Assembly (NCBI GenBank): GCA_938005745.1
Contig: CALLMM010000040.1
Coordinates: forward strand, 1-64,000
Length of the DNA: 64,000 nucleotides
Source of the DNA: an uncultured Chthonomonadales bacterium
GTDB lineage: Bacteria; Armatimonadota; Chthonomonadetes; Chthonomonadales; CAJBBX01
Direction: 5' to 3'
Position 1 is the first letter of the stretch; every line of letters starts with the position of its first letter. The notes beneath the pieces are model-generated. The model ran no database searches, had not been told where the DNA came from, and saw only the letters and a list, made by a program, of their open reading frames with translations. The translations under genes were made by a program, and so were the position numbers. Positions 47,403 to 56,195 of the stretch are shown piece by piece.

Positions 47403-48608
47403 ATGAAATGCAAACGAAATTCTCAGAGACAGCGTGGCAGCGTCCTGGTTACGACGCTGTTTATGATCGTCGTCACCTCCATCCTGCTGGTCGGCGTGGG
47501 CATCTTCGTCTCCTCCCATCACACGCGCGTCCAGAGCGACAGCTCCTACGCGCGCGCCCTCGATCTGGCGGAAGCCGGACTGAACTACCAGATGCGAAAG
47601 ATCAGTCTCGGGACAGACTACTCCAACTCGACCGTGAATCTGGGCGGAGGCACTTTTACTGCACAGTGTCTGGTGCGGGGAACCAACACCCCCTGGACGC
47701 CCGCGCACGGCTATACGCTGGAGGTGCTCTCAACCGCCACCGTAAACGGCGTTCCTCGCGCCGTGCGCGCTTCCCTCAAAGGCTATCCCTTTGAAGGACG
47801 CTACGCCATCTACACTATGGATAGCGTCAGCGTCTGGAATGGCTCCTCCATCTCCATTGTGGGCGACATCGGCAGCAACGGCAAGTACGACTTCTCCGGT
47901 CATCCGGGCGTATCGGGAAACGTCTACTTCAACGGTCCCAACGCGGGCTGGCACAACAATGTGGATCCGGGCGGCTACTCGGTAGTGCGCAACGGACGCC
48001 CCGCCGAATATAAGACCGTGGATCAGATCGCACTGGAGATGTTCCCTAACTCCGGTCCAACCGCTCCCGGCGGGATGGAGTATCTTGCGCTGAACAACAG
48101 CAACGCGAACGCTGTTCCGCCGATCGTCAACAACTCGATCACCGACTCGGTGACATTGAAAGGACCGGGCAACTACTACCTGACCAACATCAACCTGTCC
48201 GGCAACAAGAAGATTACGCTGGATAACAGCGCGGGACCGATCAACATCTGGGTCGGACCGAGCGGCGGCTCAGGGACCTGCCGCTTCCGGGGCGGCACCG
48301 CGGCGATCCCTATCTCCAGCGATCCCACCAAGCAATGCAGCATCTATGTCGCCACGCAGACCGGCATTGACCTGGCGGGCAATGAGCGCATTGATGCGCT
48401 GATCTACGCCTATAACAGAACACCTCAGGGCAACGCTTACGGCTACGTCCGCAACAGCGGGAACCCGATCGTCAACGGACAGATACTCGCCAACGAGGTG
48501 GACATCAACGGAAACATTACCGTCAACTACATCCGCGACATCGTCAAGCCGGGCGGAGCCAGCTACTTTGGCTTTGATAACTCCTGGGTCGAGGTCAATC
48601 CACGGTAG
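47403..48608 (+). CDS. PilX-like prepilin protein
   Basis: 401 residues. A type IV prepilin-type N-terminus: basic leader ending RQRG, then SVLVTTLFMIVVTSILLVGVG, a transmembrane helix, then ARALDLAEAGLNYQ, the usual PilX_N pattern. The +5 Glu of major pilins is missing, as in other minor pilin-like proteins. The rest (about 110-401) is beta-rich and Asn/Gly-rich with repeats like NIWVGPSGGSG. Probably a minor pilin or surface protein processed by prepilin peptidase. CGGAG lies 9 bases before ATG. Confidence 0.75.
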   Translation: MKCKRNSQRQRGSVLVTTLFMIVVTSILLVGVGIFVSSHHTRVQSDSSYARALDLAEAGLNYQMRKISLGTDYSNSTVNLGGGTFTAQCLVRGTNTPWTPAHGYTLEVLSTATVNGVPRAVRASLKGYPFEGRYAIYTMDSVSVWNGSSISIVGDIGSNGKYDFSGHPGVSGNVYFNGPNAGWHNNVDPGGYSVVRNGRPAEYKTVDQIALEMFPNSGPTAPGGMEYLALNNSNANAVPPIVNNSITDSVTLKGPGNYYLTNINLSGNKKITLDNSAGPINIWVGPSGGSGTCRFRGGTAAIPISSDPTKQCSIYVATQTGIDLAGNERIDALIYAYNRTPQGNAYGYVRNSGNPIVNGQILANEVDINGNITVNYIRDIVKPGGASYFGFDNSWVEVNPR

Positions 48609-48638
48609 GCGGGTTGACCTCCCCTGAATCCGGCGACA

Positions 48639-48672
48639 GGCAGGAAACCCTTCTCCGGCATGAGAAATATCT
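48639..48672 (+). promoter_or_regulatory. Short upstream element, copy A (weak)
   Basis: GGCAGGAAACCC, then TTCTCCGGC, then GAGAAATATCT, in the spacer before the AI-2E transporter gene. A related arrangement occurs at 41784-41820 (GGCAGGATTTCC, CTCTCCGCC, GAGGAATCT) before the GH78 gene. Both precede ATG by 30-45 bases. Possible shared leader element; two copies are weak evidence. Confidence 0.3.
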
Positions 48673-48716
48673 CCCTGCGTTTCCCTCACGTCTACCCGTA
48701 AGGAGATTCTCTTCTC

Positions 48717-49838
48717 ATGCCGGAACCCATCATCCAGGTGCGTGTCGCTAACTTCCGCAGTCTGATCTTCTGGGCGCTGGGAATCTTTCTGCTGGTGCGC
48801 TTCATAGATACCATCGCCGTCACACTGATCCCCTTTATTCTGGTGCTCTTCTTCACGATGGTTCTCGATCCCCCTATCCGCAGACTGGAGCGGCGCGGTC
48901 TCTCCCGCAGCGCCTCGGTGCTGCTCCTCGTGCTGTTCCTCGTCTTTGCCGCCTATCTGGTGATCTCCTATGCCATCCCCCCGATCATCAAACAGGCAAA
49001 CGATCTGGCGGTGAAGTTTCCCGACTATACCCAGCGGCTGGAGATGCGCTTTGAAGAGCTGACGGAGCGGTATCCGCATCTGCGCGAACAGATCGCGCGC
49101 GCCGAAATCCAGAAGAACCTGTCAGACGCCGTTACGGGACTGGGACGCAATCTCCTGCCCCAGATTGGACGCTTCTCGCTCTCATTCCTGACGGGACTGC
49201 TGAGCCTGCTGCTGGTGATGATCCTCACGCTCTACACTGTCGCCAACCCCAAGCCGCTGGTGCGCGGCTTTGTCCACGCCTTTCCGCCGCCGCATCGGCG
49301 TACGGTGCTGCGGGTGCTGTTTCGGGTATCGCAGCAGCTTCAGTTGTGGGTGCGGGCGACCTTTCTGCTGATGCTCTCCATCGGGATTCCGACCACCATC
49401 TTCCTCTGGCTAATCGGCGTGAAATCGCCGCTGCTGTTCGGCGCGCTGGCAGGACTGGGAGAGGGAATTCCCACCATCGGACCGATCCTGACCGCGATCC
49501 CCCCGATCCTGGTCGCCTTTGCAGATGACCCGATCAAAGCGTTATATGTGCTGGTCTTCTTTATCGCGCTGCAGCAGATCGAAAACAACTTTCTGGTTCC
49601 GCGCATCATGTCGTCCGCGCTCAGACTGCACTTCTTTTCGGTGATGTTCTCGGTTGTGGTGATGGGATCGCTGATCGGACCGATCGGCATTCTGCTGGCA
49701 ACCCCCACCTGCGCCTTTATCAAGGTGCTCTACGAGGAGGTCTATCAGCCGCAGATACGGCGCAGGAGAGAGAAAGAGCGACGCAGGGCGGAGGCGGAAA
49801 AGCAGGAGACAGAGGCGGAAACCGCCCCCTCTCCGTAA
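48717..49838 (+). CDS. AI-2E family transporter
   Basis: 373 residues, about 7-8 transmembrane helices. FRSLIFWALGIFLLVRFI at the start, PLLFGALAGLGEGIPTIGP (about 240) and FIALQQIENNFLVPRIMS (about 282) are AI-2E/PerM signatures, followed by a short cytoplasmic tail rich in Arg/Glu. The family exports small molecules or ions; substrate here unknown. AAGGAG lies about 11 bases before ATG. It converges on the ExoD-like gene, with 8 bp between stops. Confidence 0.9.
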   Translation: MPEPIIQVRVANFRSLIFWALGIFLLVRFIDTIAVTLIPFILVLFFTMVLDPPIRRLERRGLSRSASVLLLVLFLVFAAYLVISYAIPPIIKQANDLAVKFPDYTQRLEMRFEELTERYPHLREQIARAEIQKNLSDAVTGLGRNLLPQIGRFSLSFLTGLLSLLLVMILTLYTVANPKPLVRGFVHAFPPPHRRTVLRVLFRVSQQLQLWVRATFLLMLSIGIPTTIFLWLIGVKSPLLFGALAGLGEGIPTIGPILTAIPPILVAFADDPIKALYVLVFFIALQQIENNFLVPRIMSSALRLHFFSVMFSVVVMGSLIGPIGILLATPTCAFIKVLYEEVYQPQIRRRREKERRRAEAEKQETEAETAPSP

Positions 49839-49846
49839 CCGCGCCA

Positions 49847-50506
49847 TCAGTGGAAGAGACCGAGGAGCCAGTCCTTGAGCTGCACCAGCAGATGACCGAA
49901 GAAGAGGACGACCCCGATCAGGGTCAGGCTGGTCAGAGAGCCGGTTGAGACAAACAGGTAGTCGCGATTGATGAAGCCGATCCCGATGACCGCCATCGCC
50001 AGACCGGGAAGCGTGTTCATGAAGGGCAGTGGCAGGAACAGGATGATGCCGATCCCGATGATGATCAGGGCGACGGTGCGCAGAAAGGGCTTCCGCTCCG
50101 CAAAGAGCCAGCGAGGACGCGACATCCGCTCCACGCGCTGCATGAGCCGAACGCCCCGCTGCTGCAGCAGATTCAATGCCTTCGGGGAGAGACGGTAGTT
50201 GCGGATGCGACCGGGCAGCCAGGGTTCATGCATCCCCATCAGCATCTGCATTCCGAGCAGGGCATAGAGCGCGCCTGTAACGGCGGACGCGCCGGGGGGC
50301 AGCACCGGAATCATGGTCGGCAGAGCCAGCAGGATGAGAAACAGCCCGAATCCCCGCTCTTCCACACGATCCGCAATCTCGCCGACCGTCACGAAGCTGT
50401 CCTGGTTGGTGTCCAGCGCCGCGCTCAGGATAGAGGAGAGGGTTTCGACCTGCGGCTCTTCGGCGTTGTCTGGATTCGTCGGCGGCACGTCCGCTTTCTC
50501 AATCAT
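49847..50506 (-). CDS. ExoD-like exopolysaccharide synthesis protein
   Basis: 219 residues. Starts with an acidic cytoplasmic N-terminus and the family block GEIADRVEERGFGLFLILLA (about 42-61), then a LPTMIPVLPPGASAVTGALYALLGMQML segment and three or four C-terminal membrane helices. ExoD proteins are membrane proteins linked to exopolysaccharide and stress functions. The gene is alone on the minus strand, next to glycan genes. Confidence 0.85.
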   Translation of the reverse strand: MIEKADVPPTNPDNAEEPQVETLSSILSAALDTNQDSFVTVGEIADRVEERGFGLFLILLALPTMIPVLPPGASAVTGALYALLGMQMLMGMHEPWLPGRIRNYRLSPKALNLLQQRGVRLMQRVERMSRPRWLFAERKPFLRTVALIIIGIGIILFLPLPFMNTLPGLAMAVIGIGFINRDYLFVSTGSLTSLTLIGVVLFFGHLLVQLKDWLLGLFH

Positions 50507-50606
50507 CGCTGATGGTTCTCAATTCAACGGAATCCTGATATTCCTCAATACGGTTTCGGAACGTGATTGTTCCCCGTAAAAATGAACGATTGTTTCGCAG
50601 AAGGCG

Positions 50607-50636
50607 GAAGATTGCTTCGCTGACGCTCGCAATGAC
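50607..50636 (-). repeat. Dispersed intergenic repeat, inverted copy
   Basis: Reads GTCATTGCGAGC, then CGAAGCAATCTTC, on the minus strand; same termini as the other copies but a shorter centre. Confidence 0.75.
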
Positions 50637-50657
50637 AAATTGGGGGCGTCCCATTCC

Positions 50658-50680
50658 GTCATTGCGAGGGAGCACAGCGC
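50658..50680 (+). repeat. Dispersed intergenic repeat, truncated copy
   Basis: GTCATTGCGAGGGAGC, then CAGCGC; only the 5' half matches the other copies. Confidence 0.7.
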
Positions 50681-50691
50681 ACCCATTTTCC

Positions 50692-50730
50692 GTCATTGCG
50701 AGGGAGGCGCAAGCCGACCGAAGCAATCTC
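50692..50730 (+). repeat. Dispersed intergenic repeat, copy
   Basis: 39 bp, GTCATTGCGAGGGAGGC, then AGCCGACCGAAGCAATCTC; nearly identical to 47229-47266. Confidence 0.85.
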
Positions 50731-50981
50731 CTAACCCGACAGCCGGTCTACAGCGATGGACTGAAGTCCATCGCTGTAGAAACTATCCTGCATACTGCCC
50801 TGCGAATGAATGCGCGGGCAGCGCCGCTTCCCAGTCCCTGTCCCTCAATGCTGCAAAATCTCCGAACGGAACATTCGCCCTGCACAATTCTAACACAGAC
50901 AGGAGAGAGCGCCGGCACGTCTCGAAAATACAACCAGACACAGCCTTTTACCTCCTGCGTTTTCTCTCTGGAGACAGACAG

Positions 50982-53900
50982 ATGCGGATTCTTTGCGGTT
51001 TCACCCTTCTTGTCGCGCTGACGATCGGCGCGCGAGCCGTCGGAGCGGCGCAGACGCTGCGCTGGACTGGGATTCGCCCGGAGCCGGTTCAGGTCGCCCC
51101 CAACCTGCTGCCCGATCCTGGCTTTGAGGCGTCTGCGCTGTCGGGTGTTCCGCAGGGCTGGATATGGGATCGGCGCAATACCGACGCCGTCTGCACGCTG
51201 GACACCCGGCACAAGCGCAGCGGACGCTGCTCCCTGAAGCTCACCAACAGCACGACCTTCGGCCCGCATGTCTACGGTATGCTCTGGCGCGCCCAACCCA
51301 TCCGACTTACGCCCGGAAAGCCCTACACCCTGAGCGCATGGACGCGCTCCTTCAAGCCGGGGATCGCCTGGATCGGAGGCGGAAGCAGCTGGCAGTACCG
51401 GCTGGGACTTCCCCCGACGCGCGGCGAGTGGCGGCGCGTCTGGCTAACCTTCACTCCTTCGGAGGCAGACAGCGATTTTACTGTCCGCATCGTCACAGAG
51501 AGTCCCAATGAGGGCGTCTGGCTGGACGATGTCAAGCTGGAAGAGGGCGCGGAGCCGACTCCAGTCGCTCCCACCTCCGCCGAACCGGAGACGCCGCACC
51601 TGTCCGCGATCCAGATGGAGAACGAGATCGAAGGGGACGGAGCGTTCGATCTCTCCTTCACGCTGTTTACGCCCCGTCCCCTGCATGGTTATGCGCAGAT
51701 CGTCCTCACCCCCGGAAGCCTGCAGCAGCGTATCCCCCTGCGAATTCAGGCGGGCGCATGGCGGATTCGCGTGCAGGGCAGTGCGACGGGCATGAACGAC
51801 TCTCCACGACAGGCGCGGCTGACTCTGACCGGCACCCAGGGGGAGGCGATCGCCCGCGCGCAGACACGCCTGCGCTTCTACTCGACGTCGAACGCCCGCG
51901 CGCGCCTGCAGACGCTCCGCCGCCGCCTCCCCGCGCTCCGGTCGCAGCTGGATCGCCTGCAGCCCCCGCGCCGCGATCCCTCCTACCCGCGGGTCTCCTT
52001 CACCGTTCTGGAGAACTTCGTCGGCTTCGTGGAGGAGGATATTCAGCACAAGGAGGTGCGTCGCGCCCTGATGCAGCTTGGCGATCTGGAGGCGATCGCG
52101 GCGAAACTCGAACGGGAGCTTCCCCGCGCCATCAAGGGCGCGCTGCGCTATCCGTTTGTCCCCCGATGGATCGGAAGCCAGCGATCCACCCTCACGGAAG
52201 GGATGTTCTACGCCCCGACCGCGATCCCGAACCGCCCCTCCGTCGTCTGGAGACCCGTCTTTTTCCACGGGTACGGACACTTCGGACGCATCCGCACCGA
52301 TATGGAGCGGTTCCCGCATTACGGCGTCAACATCGTGCAGGTCGAATTCGGTCCCAACTCCGTCTTTCCAACGGAGAGCGAGGTTAGTGACGCGCCGGTG
52401 AAAGAGCTTCTCGCGCTGTTGAATCGCGCGGAGAGAGCCGGCGTCGCGGTCAACCTGCTCATCAGTCCGCACTACATGCCGGAGTGGATGCGCGAGAAGT
52501 ATCCCTCCATGCGCCGGCGACGCTCCGGCTTCCTGCAGTACAGCCTCCATGCGCCGGAAGGCAAAGCGCTTCTGAAGCGGTTTATCGAGCGCATCATCCC
52601 TCCGATCAAAGACCATCCCGCCCTGCACAGCATCTGCCTCTCCAACGAGCCGATCCATGTGGAGGAGCCGGGCGAGCACTCCCGCGCCGACTGGCTGGAG
52701 TGGCTGAAGGAGCGGCACGCCACGATCGAGCAGCTGAACCGCCGCTGGAGCGCAGACTACGCACGCTTTGAGGATGTTCCCCTGCCTGATCCGTTCGATC
52801 CGGGACGCTATGCCGGCACGCCTCTCTGGACGGACTACATCCGCTTCAACCAGGAGTGGTTTGCAGGATGGCACGCGATGCTCGCCTCTGCAATCCGGGA
52901 GATCGCGCCGGACCTGCCGATCCACACGAAAGCGATGACCTGGACGCTGCTCAACGACAGCGATGTGATCTACGGCGTGGACGCCTACCTGTTCAGCCGC
53001 TTCTCCGACATCAACGGCAACGACAGCATCAACTTCTACGCGCATGGCGACGGGGAGTTCGCACAGTCCTGGCTTATGAACGCGATGGGACACGACCTGC
53101 AGCGCTCCACTCGCAGCGCGCCGATCTTCAACTCCGAGAACCATCTGATCGTTGACCGCGAGATGCGCTACATCCCGGCGGAGCATATCCGCGCCGCGCT
53201 CTGGCAGGCAGCCGTTCACGGTCAGTCCGCCACCACGATCTGGGTCTGGGAGCGGACGTTCGACCCGAAATCGGACTTTGCGGGCAGTATCATGCATCGC
53301 CCCGCCTGCGCGGAGGCGGTCGGCATTGTCAACTACGACCTCAACCGCGCCGCCTGGGAGGTAACCGCCATTCAACGGGCAGCCCCGCAGGCGCTCCTGC
53401 TGCAGAGCGTCTCCGCAATGACCCGCGACGGAGGAAGACATACGGACTGCCGTGATAAACTCTACATCGCGCTGGCGTTTCTCGGCGTGAAGACCGGCTT
53501 TATCACAGAGCGTCAGCTGGAGGAGGGAACGATCCCGGACGCGCCTGCGCTGTTCATCCCCAACATCGTCCATCTCTCCGAAAAGGCGATGAGCCGGTTA
53601 AAGGAGTACCGGGGCAGGCTGGTGTTTGTCGGCGAGGGCGAACTCCTGTCGCGAGATGAGTACGGCGCGCCGCGTTCGCAGCGGCTCACGGGCGATACGC
53701 TGGCATATCGCTATGGCGGAACCACCTGGCAGGATCTCTGGAAGGCGCTGACGCCGGCGCTGGCGCGCTGGCAGATCCGTCCGGTGGTAGAGATGCGGGA
53801 CCTGCAGGGGAACCCGGTCTGGGGGATCGCCTGTCGCGGCGGAAGGCTCCCCTTCTCCGAAACCCGCGCCGGTCGCGAAGTTCCGCGAGGGGTCGTGGTG

Positions 53901-54056
53901 AATCTATGCAATGTGCGCCATCAGCCGGTCTCCTTCTGCCTGATGCGAAACGGCAAGCCGGTTCTGGCAACAGACGTTCTGACCGGTGAGCGCGTAACCG
54001 GAACCGTAACGCTCAAGCCGCTGGAGGTGAAACTGATCCGTCTGTCGGATCCATAA
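50982..54056 (+). CDS. Secreted GH42-like glycosidase
   Basis: 1,024 residues from ATG 50982, GGAG 8 bases upstream; upstream in-frame starts run into the repeat-bearing spacer. Signal peptide (about 1-22), a CBM_4_9-type beta domain (about 40-185, GFEASALSGVPQGW), another beta/helical part (about 185-395), then a GH42-like TIM barrel with acid/base E556 (SNEP) and nucleophile E719 (NSENH), a Rossmann-like trimerisation domain (about 800-950), and a small C-terminal domain. Known members are beta-galactosidases. It would work with the nearby GH2, GH78 and GH29-like genes. Confidence 0.8.
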   Translation: MRILCGFTLLVALTIGARAVGAAQTLRWTGIRPEPVQVAPNLLPDPGFEASALSGVPQGWIWDRRNTDAVCTLDTRHKRSGRCSLKLTNSTTFGPHVYGMLWRAQPIRLTPGKPYTLSAWTRSFKPGIAWIGGGSSWQYRLGLPPTRGEWRRVWLTFTPSEADSDFTVRIVTESPNEGVWLDDVKLEEGAEPTPVAPTSAEPETPHLSAIQMENEIEGDGAFDLSFTLFTPRPLHGYAQIVLTPGSLQQRIPLRIQAGAWRIRVQGSATGMNDSPRQARLTLTGTQGEAIARAQTRLRFYSTSNARARLQTLRRRLPALRSQLDRLQPPRRDPSYPRVSFTVLENFVGFVEEDIQHKEVRRALMQLGDLEAIAAKLERELPRAIKGALRYPFVPRWIGSQRSTLTEGMFYAPTAIPNRPSVVWRPVFFHGYGHFGRIRTDMERFPHYGVNIVQVEFGPNSVFPTESEVSDAPVKELLALLNRAERAGVAVNLLISPHYMPEWMREKYPSMRRRRSGFLQYSLHAPEGKALLKRFIERIIPPIKDHPALHSICLSNEPIHVEEPGEHSRADWLEWLKERHATIEQLNRRWSADYARFEDVPLPDPFDPGRYAGTPLWTDYIRFNQEWFAGWHAMLASAIREIAPDLPIHTKAMTWTLLNDSDVIYGVDAYLFSRFSDINGNDSINFYAHGDGEFAQSWLMNAMGHDLQRSTRSAPIFNSENHLIVDREMRYIPAEHIRAALWQAAVHGQSATTIWVWERTFDPKSDFAGSIMHRPACAEAVGIVNYDLNRAAWEVTAIQRAAPQALLLQSVSAMTRDGGRHTDCRDKLYIALAFLGVKTGFITERQLEEGTIPDAPALFIPNIVHLSEKAMSRLKEYRGRLVFVGEGELLSRDEYGAPRSQRLTGDTLAYRYGGTTWQDLWKALTPALARWQIRPVVEMRDLQGNPVWGIACRGGRLPFSETRAGREVPRGVVVNLCNVRHQPVSFCLMRNGKPVLATDVLTGERVTGTVTLKPLEVKLIRLSDP

Positions 54057-54067
54057 AGATGGGGGAT

Positions 54068-54092
54068 AGTGTACCTCGGTTCGGGGTACACT
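54068..54092. promoter_or_regulatory. Inverted repeat before the thioredoxin genes
   Basis: AGTGTACC (54068-54075) pairs with GGTACACT (54085-54092) around a 9-base loop, 63 bases before the thioredoxin start. No T tract follows on either strand. It could be a weak terminator of the upstream gene or an operator. Confidence 0.5.
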
Positions 54093-54154
54093 GAGCAGAT
54101 GGAACTACCGGAAGGCGTCTGTACGTACCCTGATGCAGGAGGCAGAGAGGGTTT

Positions 54155-54676
54155 GTGAGCGCGAAACGAAGAGGGGTCTGGGTCGCGCTGGCAGCCGCGC
54201 TGGCAATCGGTATCTACTTCGCCGCGCGTCCGCCGGTGTCCGGAGTCTCGACGCTTCATGCGCTCTGCCTGCCGACCGCCTCCAGCGGAGAGATTCGTCC
54301 GGAGCAGTTTCGCGGGAAGGTTACTCTGCTGGTCTTCTGGGCAACCTGGTGCGCTCCCTGTCGCCAGGAGATGCCGGGGATCCAGTCGCTCTACGCCCGG
54401 TATCACCGCCGCGGGCTGCAGGTGTTCGGCGTCTCGCTGGGCGAGGGCGTCGAAGCGCCGCGGGATTTCCGGCGCTACTACGCGCTCACTTTTCCCGTCG
54501 CCTTCACCGACCGGACGCAGGCGCAGGAGCTGTGCCGCCGCCTGCGAATCAACAGCATACCGTATACCGTCATTCTGGACCGTCAGGGAGCGGTTCGGTA
54601 CAGCAAGGTTGGCGTCTCGGAAAACGATGCCCGCGAGCGCGAGCGGATGGTAAAGAGGCTGCTCGCCGAACGTTGA
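54155..54676 (+). CDS. TlpA-type thioredoxin (first of two)
   Basis: 173 residues from GTG 54155 with a GAGAGGG SD. One N-terminal membrane helix (about 9-23), then a thioredoxin fold with WCAPC (C66, C69) and cis-Pro region INSIPYTVILD. TlpA-like proteins reduce periplasmic disulfides, often in cytochrome c maturation. Next to DUF1549-type cytochrome genes this fits. It precedes the second copy by 6 bp. Confidence 0.85.
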   Translation: MSAKRRGVWVALAAALAIGIYFAARPPVSGVSTLHALCLPTASSGEIRPEQFRGKVTLLVFWATWCAPCRQEMPGIQSLYARYHRRGLQVFGVSLGEGVEAPRDFRRYYALTFPVAFTDRTQAQELCRRLRINSIPYTVILDRQGAVRYSKVGVSENDARERERMVKRLLAER

Positions 54677-54682
54677 CGCGAA

Positions 54683-55219
54683 ATGAGGAATAGATTGTCT
54701 CGTATCAAGGTCTGGCTGGCTCTTCTGGTGATTGTGATCGGTCTATGGGGATATCTGGAGGCGAGGTCGCGCTCCGGCAGCACCGCGCTCGGTCAGCCCG
54801 CCCCGGAGATCGTTGTTCGGACGCCTGACGGCACGGATCGCAAGCTGTCGGAGTTCAAGGGCAAAGTAGTTTTGGTGGATTTCTGGGCGACCTGGTGCGG
54901 TCCGTGCAAGATGTCCATGCCGGAGATCCATCGCGTCTACGAGAAGTACCGCGAGCAGGGCTTTGAGGTGTTCGGCGTCGCGCTGGAGCAGGATCGGGGC
55001 GAGACGCTGCGCGCCTTCGTTCAGGAGGACAACATCCCCTACGTTACGGGAATTCCGCACACAAAAGAGAGCGTGGAGAGCTACGGGGCGTTGTCCATCC
55101 CCTACATGGTGCTGGTAGACCGGCAGGGAAAGATCCGCTGGGTGCATCCCGGCTACAGCCCGGAGTTTGGCAGGAAGCTGGAAGAGGAGGTCGCCCGTCT
55201 GCTCAGGGAGACGGGCTAG
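54683..55219 (+). CDS. TlpA-type thioredoxin (second of two)
   Basis: 178 residues, membrane anchor (about 8-24), then WCGPC (C72, C75), LSEFKGKVVLVDFWATWC and LSIPYMVLVDRQG. It differs from the first copy in its active-site dipeptide (GP against AP), so the two may differ in redox potential. Its last 17 bases overlap the oppositely directed TPR gene. Confidence 0.88.
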   Translation: MRNRLSRIKVWLALLVIVIGLWGYLEARSRSGSTALGQPAPEIVVRTPDGTDRKLSEFKGKVVLVDFWATWCGPCKMSMPEIHRVYEKYREQGFEVFGVALEQDRGETLRAFVQEDNIPYVTGIPHTKESVESYGALSIPYMVLVDRQGKIRWVHPGYSPEFGRKLEEEVARLLRETG

Positions 55220-56195
55220 CCAGTAGCCGTTCCGTCTCCACCGCCAGCGCGCGGACGGCGGGATTGTCGGGAGCGATCTGCAGCGCGCGGCGCAGGAGAG
55301 GCACCGACTCCTCTGCGCCGCCGTACCGGTTATTCAGGCTCGCCAGTTCCAGCAGGGCATTGAGATCGGGGGGATCGGACAGCGCGCGCGAAGCGAGCGC
55401 GCTGCGCCGTTCGATCCGGGCATCCACCTCTCTGAACCGGGCGAACCACTGCGCCACCTCCTTCCGGCGATCCTGCGCGCGGGCGCACATCGCCAGCGCA
55501 TAGGCGGTCTCCGCGCGCCGCCGCTCCACCTCCGCCATGTTCTCCAGCTGCCGCAGCGTGCGTCTCCCCTGAAACAGCGTCTCCCAGGCGGTCTTCAGAT
55601 AGGTCTCCGCCTCCGCGTACCGCCCCTGCCGCCGCATCGTCTTTCCCAGTTCGATCAGCGGAATCGGCATGCCGGGAGCCAGCTGCGCGGCGCGCTCCAG
55701 ATGCGTTTTCGCCTCCTCGAGCGCGCCGGGTCGGTCGGAGAGCGCGCTCAGATAGGTTCCCAGATAGACCCGCGCCTTCGGATTATCGGGAGCAAGCTCC
55801 ACTGCGCGGCGCGCCAGCTCTTCGGTGCGCGTCTGATCGCCCGCATCCTTGCGCGTCTGGATCAGCGCCATCAGGATCTCCACATCGTCGGGCGCGCGGC
55901 GGTATGCCTCCTCGAACGCCTCCGCCGCCTCCCGAAACTGACGCAAAGCCCAGTGATAGCGTCCGCGCGCCGCATGGGGTTCGGGATCGGCGGGGTCGAG
56001 CTTCGCGGCGCGCTCCCAGGCGGTTTTCGCGGCGGCGATATTGCCGCTGCTCAGGGCGGTCTGCGCCTCCGCGCAGGCGGCGCGGGAGGCGCGGCGGTCG
56101 CCGGCAGGCGCGGCGTCTCTGGCGTCGCACCCCGCTAGCAGGAGGAACAGGATCGCCAGCAGACACAGCGTATATCGCTCAACGTATCCGCGCAT
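55203..56195 (-). CDS. TPR-repeat lipoprotein
   Basis: 330 residues from ATG 56195; a longer ORF start lies inside the upstream gene. Lipobox LLAGC (about 20-24), then several tetratricopeptide repeats (for example AKTAWERAAKLDPADPEPHA, AAEAFEEAYRRAPDDVEIL, KTHLERAAQLAPGMPIPLIE). These give protein-binding superhelices, probably on the periplasmic face. It overlaps the upstream FG-GAP gene by 17 bp and is probably co-translated with it. TPR plus FG-GAP/UnbV pairs are common in related genomes. Confidence 0.85.
   Translation of the reverse strand: MRGYVERYTLCLLAILFLLLAGCDARDAAPAGDRRASRAACAEAQTALSSGNIAAAKTAWERAAKLDPADPEPHAARGRYHWALRQFREAAEAFEEAYRRAPDDVEILMALIQTRKDAGDQTRTEELARRAVELAPDNPKARVYLGTYLSALSDRPGALEEAKTHLERAAQLAPGMPIPLIELGKTMRRQGRYAEAETYLKTAWETLFQGRRTLRQLENMAEVERRRAETAYALAMCARAQDRRKEVAQWFARFREVDARIERRSALASRALSDPPDLNALLELASLNNRYGGAEESVPLLRRALQIAPDNPAVRALAVETERLLASPSP

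Larger units (their letters stand above)
50507..50981. other. Spacer holding repeats before the GH42-like gene
   Basis: 475 bp without a credible gene. It holds three copies of the dispersed repeat (50607-50636 inverted, 50658-50680 partial, 50692-50730), then unremarkable sequence. No clear promoter is recognised. Confidence 0.6.

Noticed and set aside
50640..50981. Longer N-terminus for the GH42-like protein
   Set aside because: Runs through the dispersed repeats and carries no domain; signal peptide and SD point to 50982.
51444..53573. 709-codon ORF on the minus strand
   Set aside because: Shadow of the GH42-like gene; the sense frame has a signal peptide and catalytic motifs.
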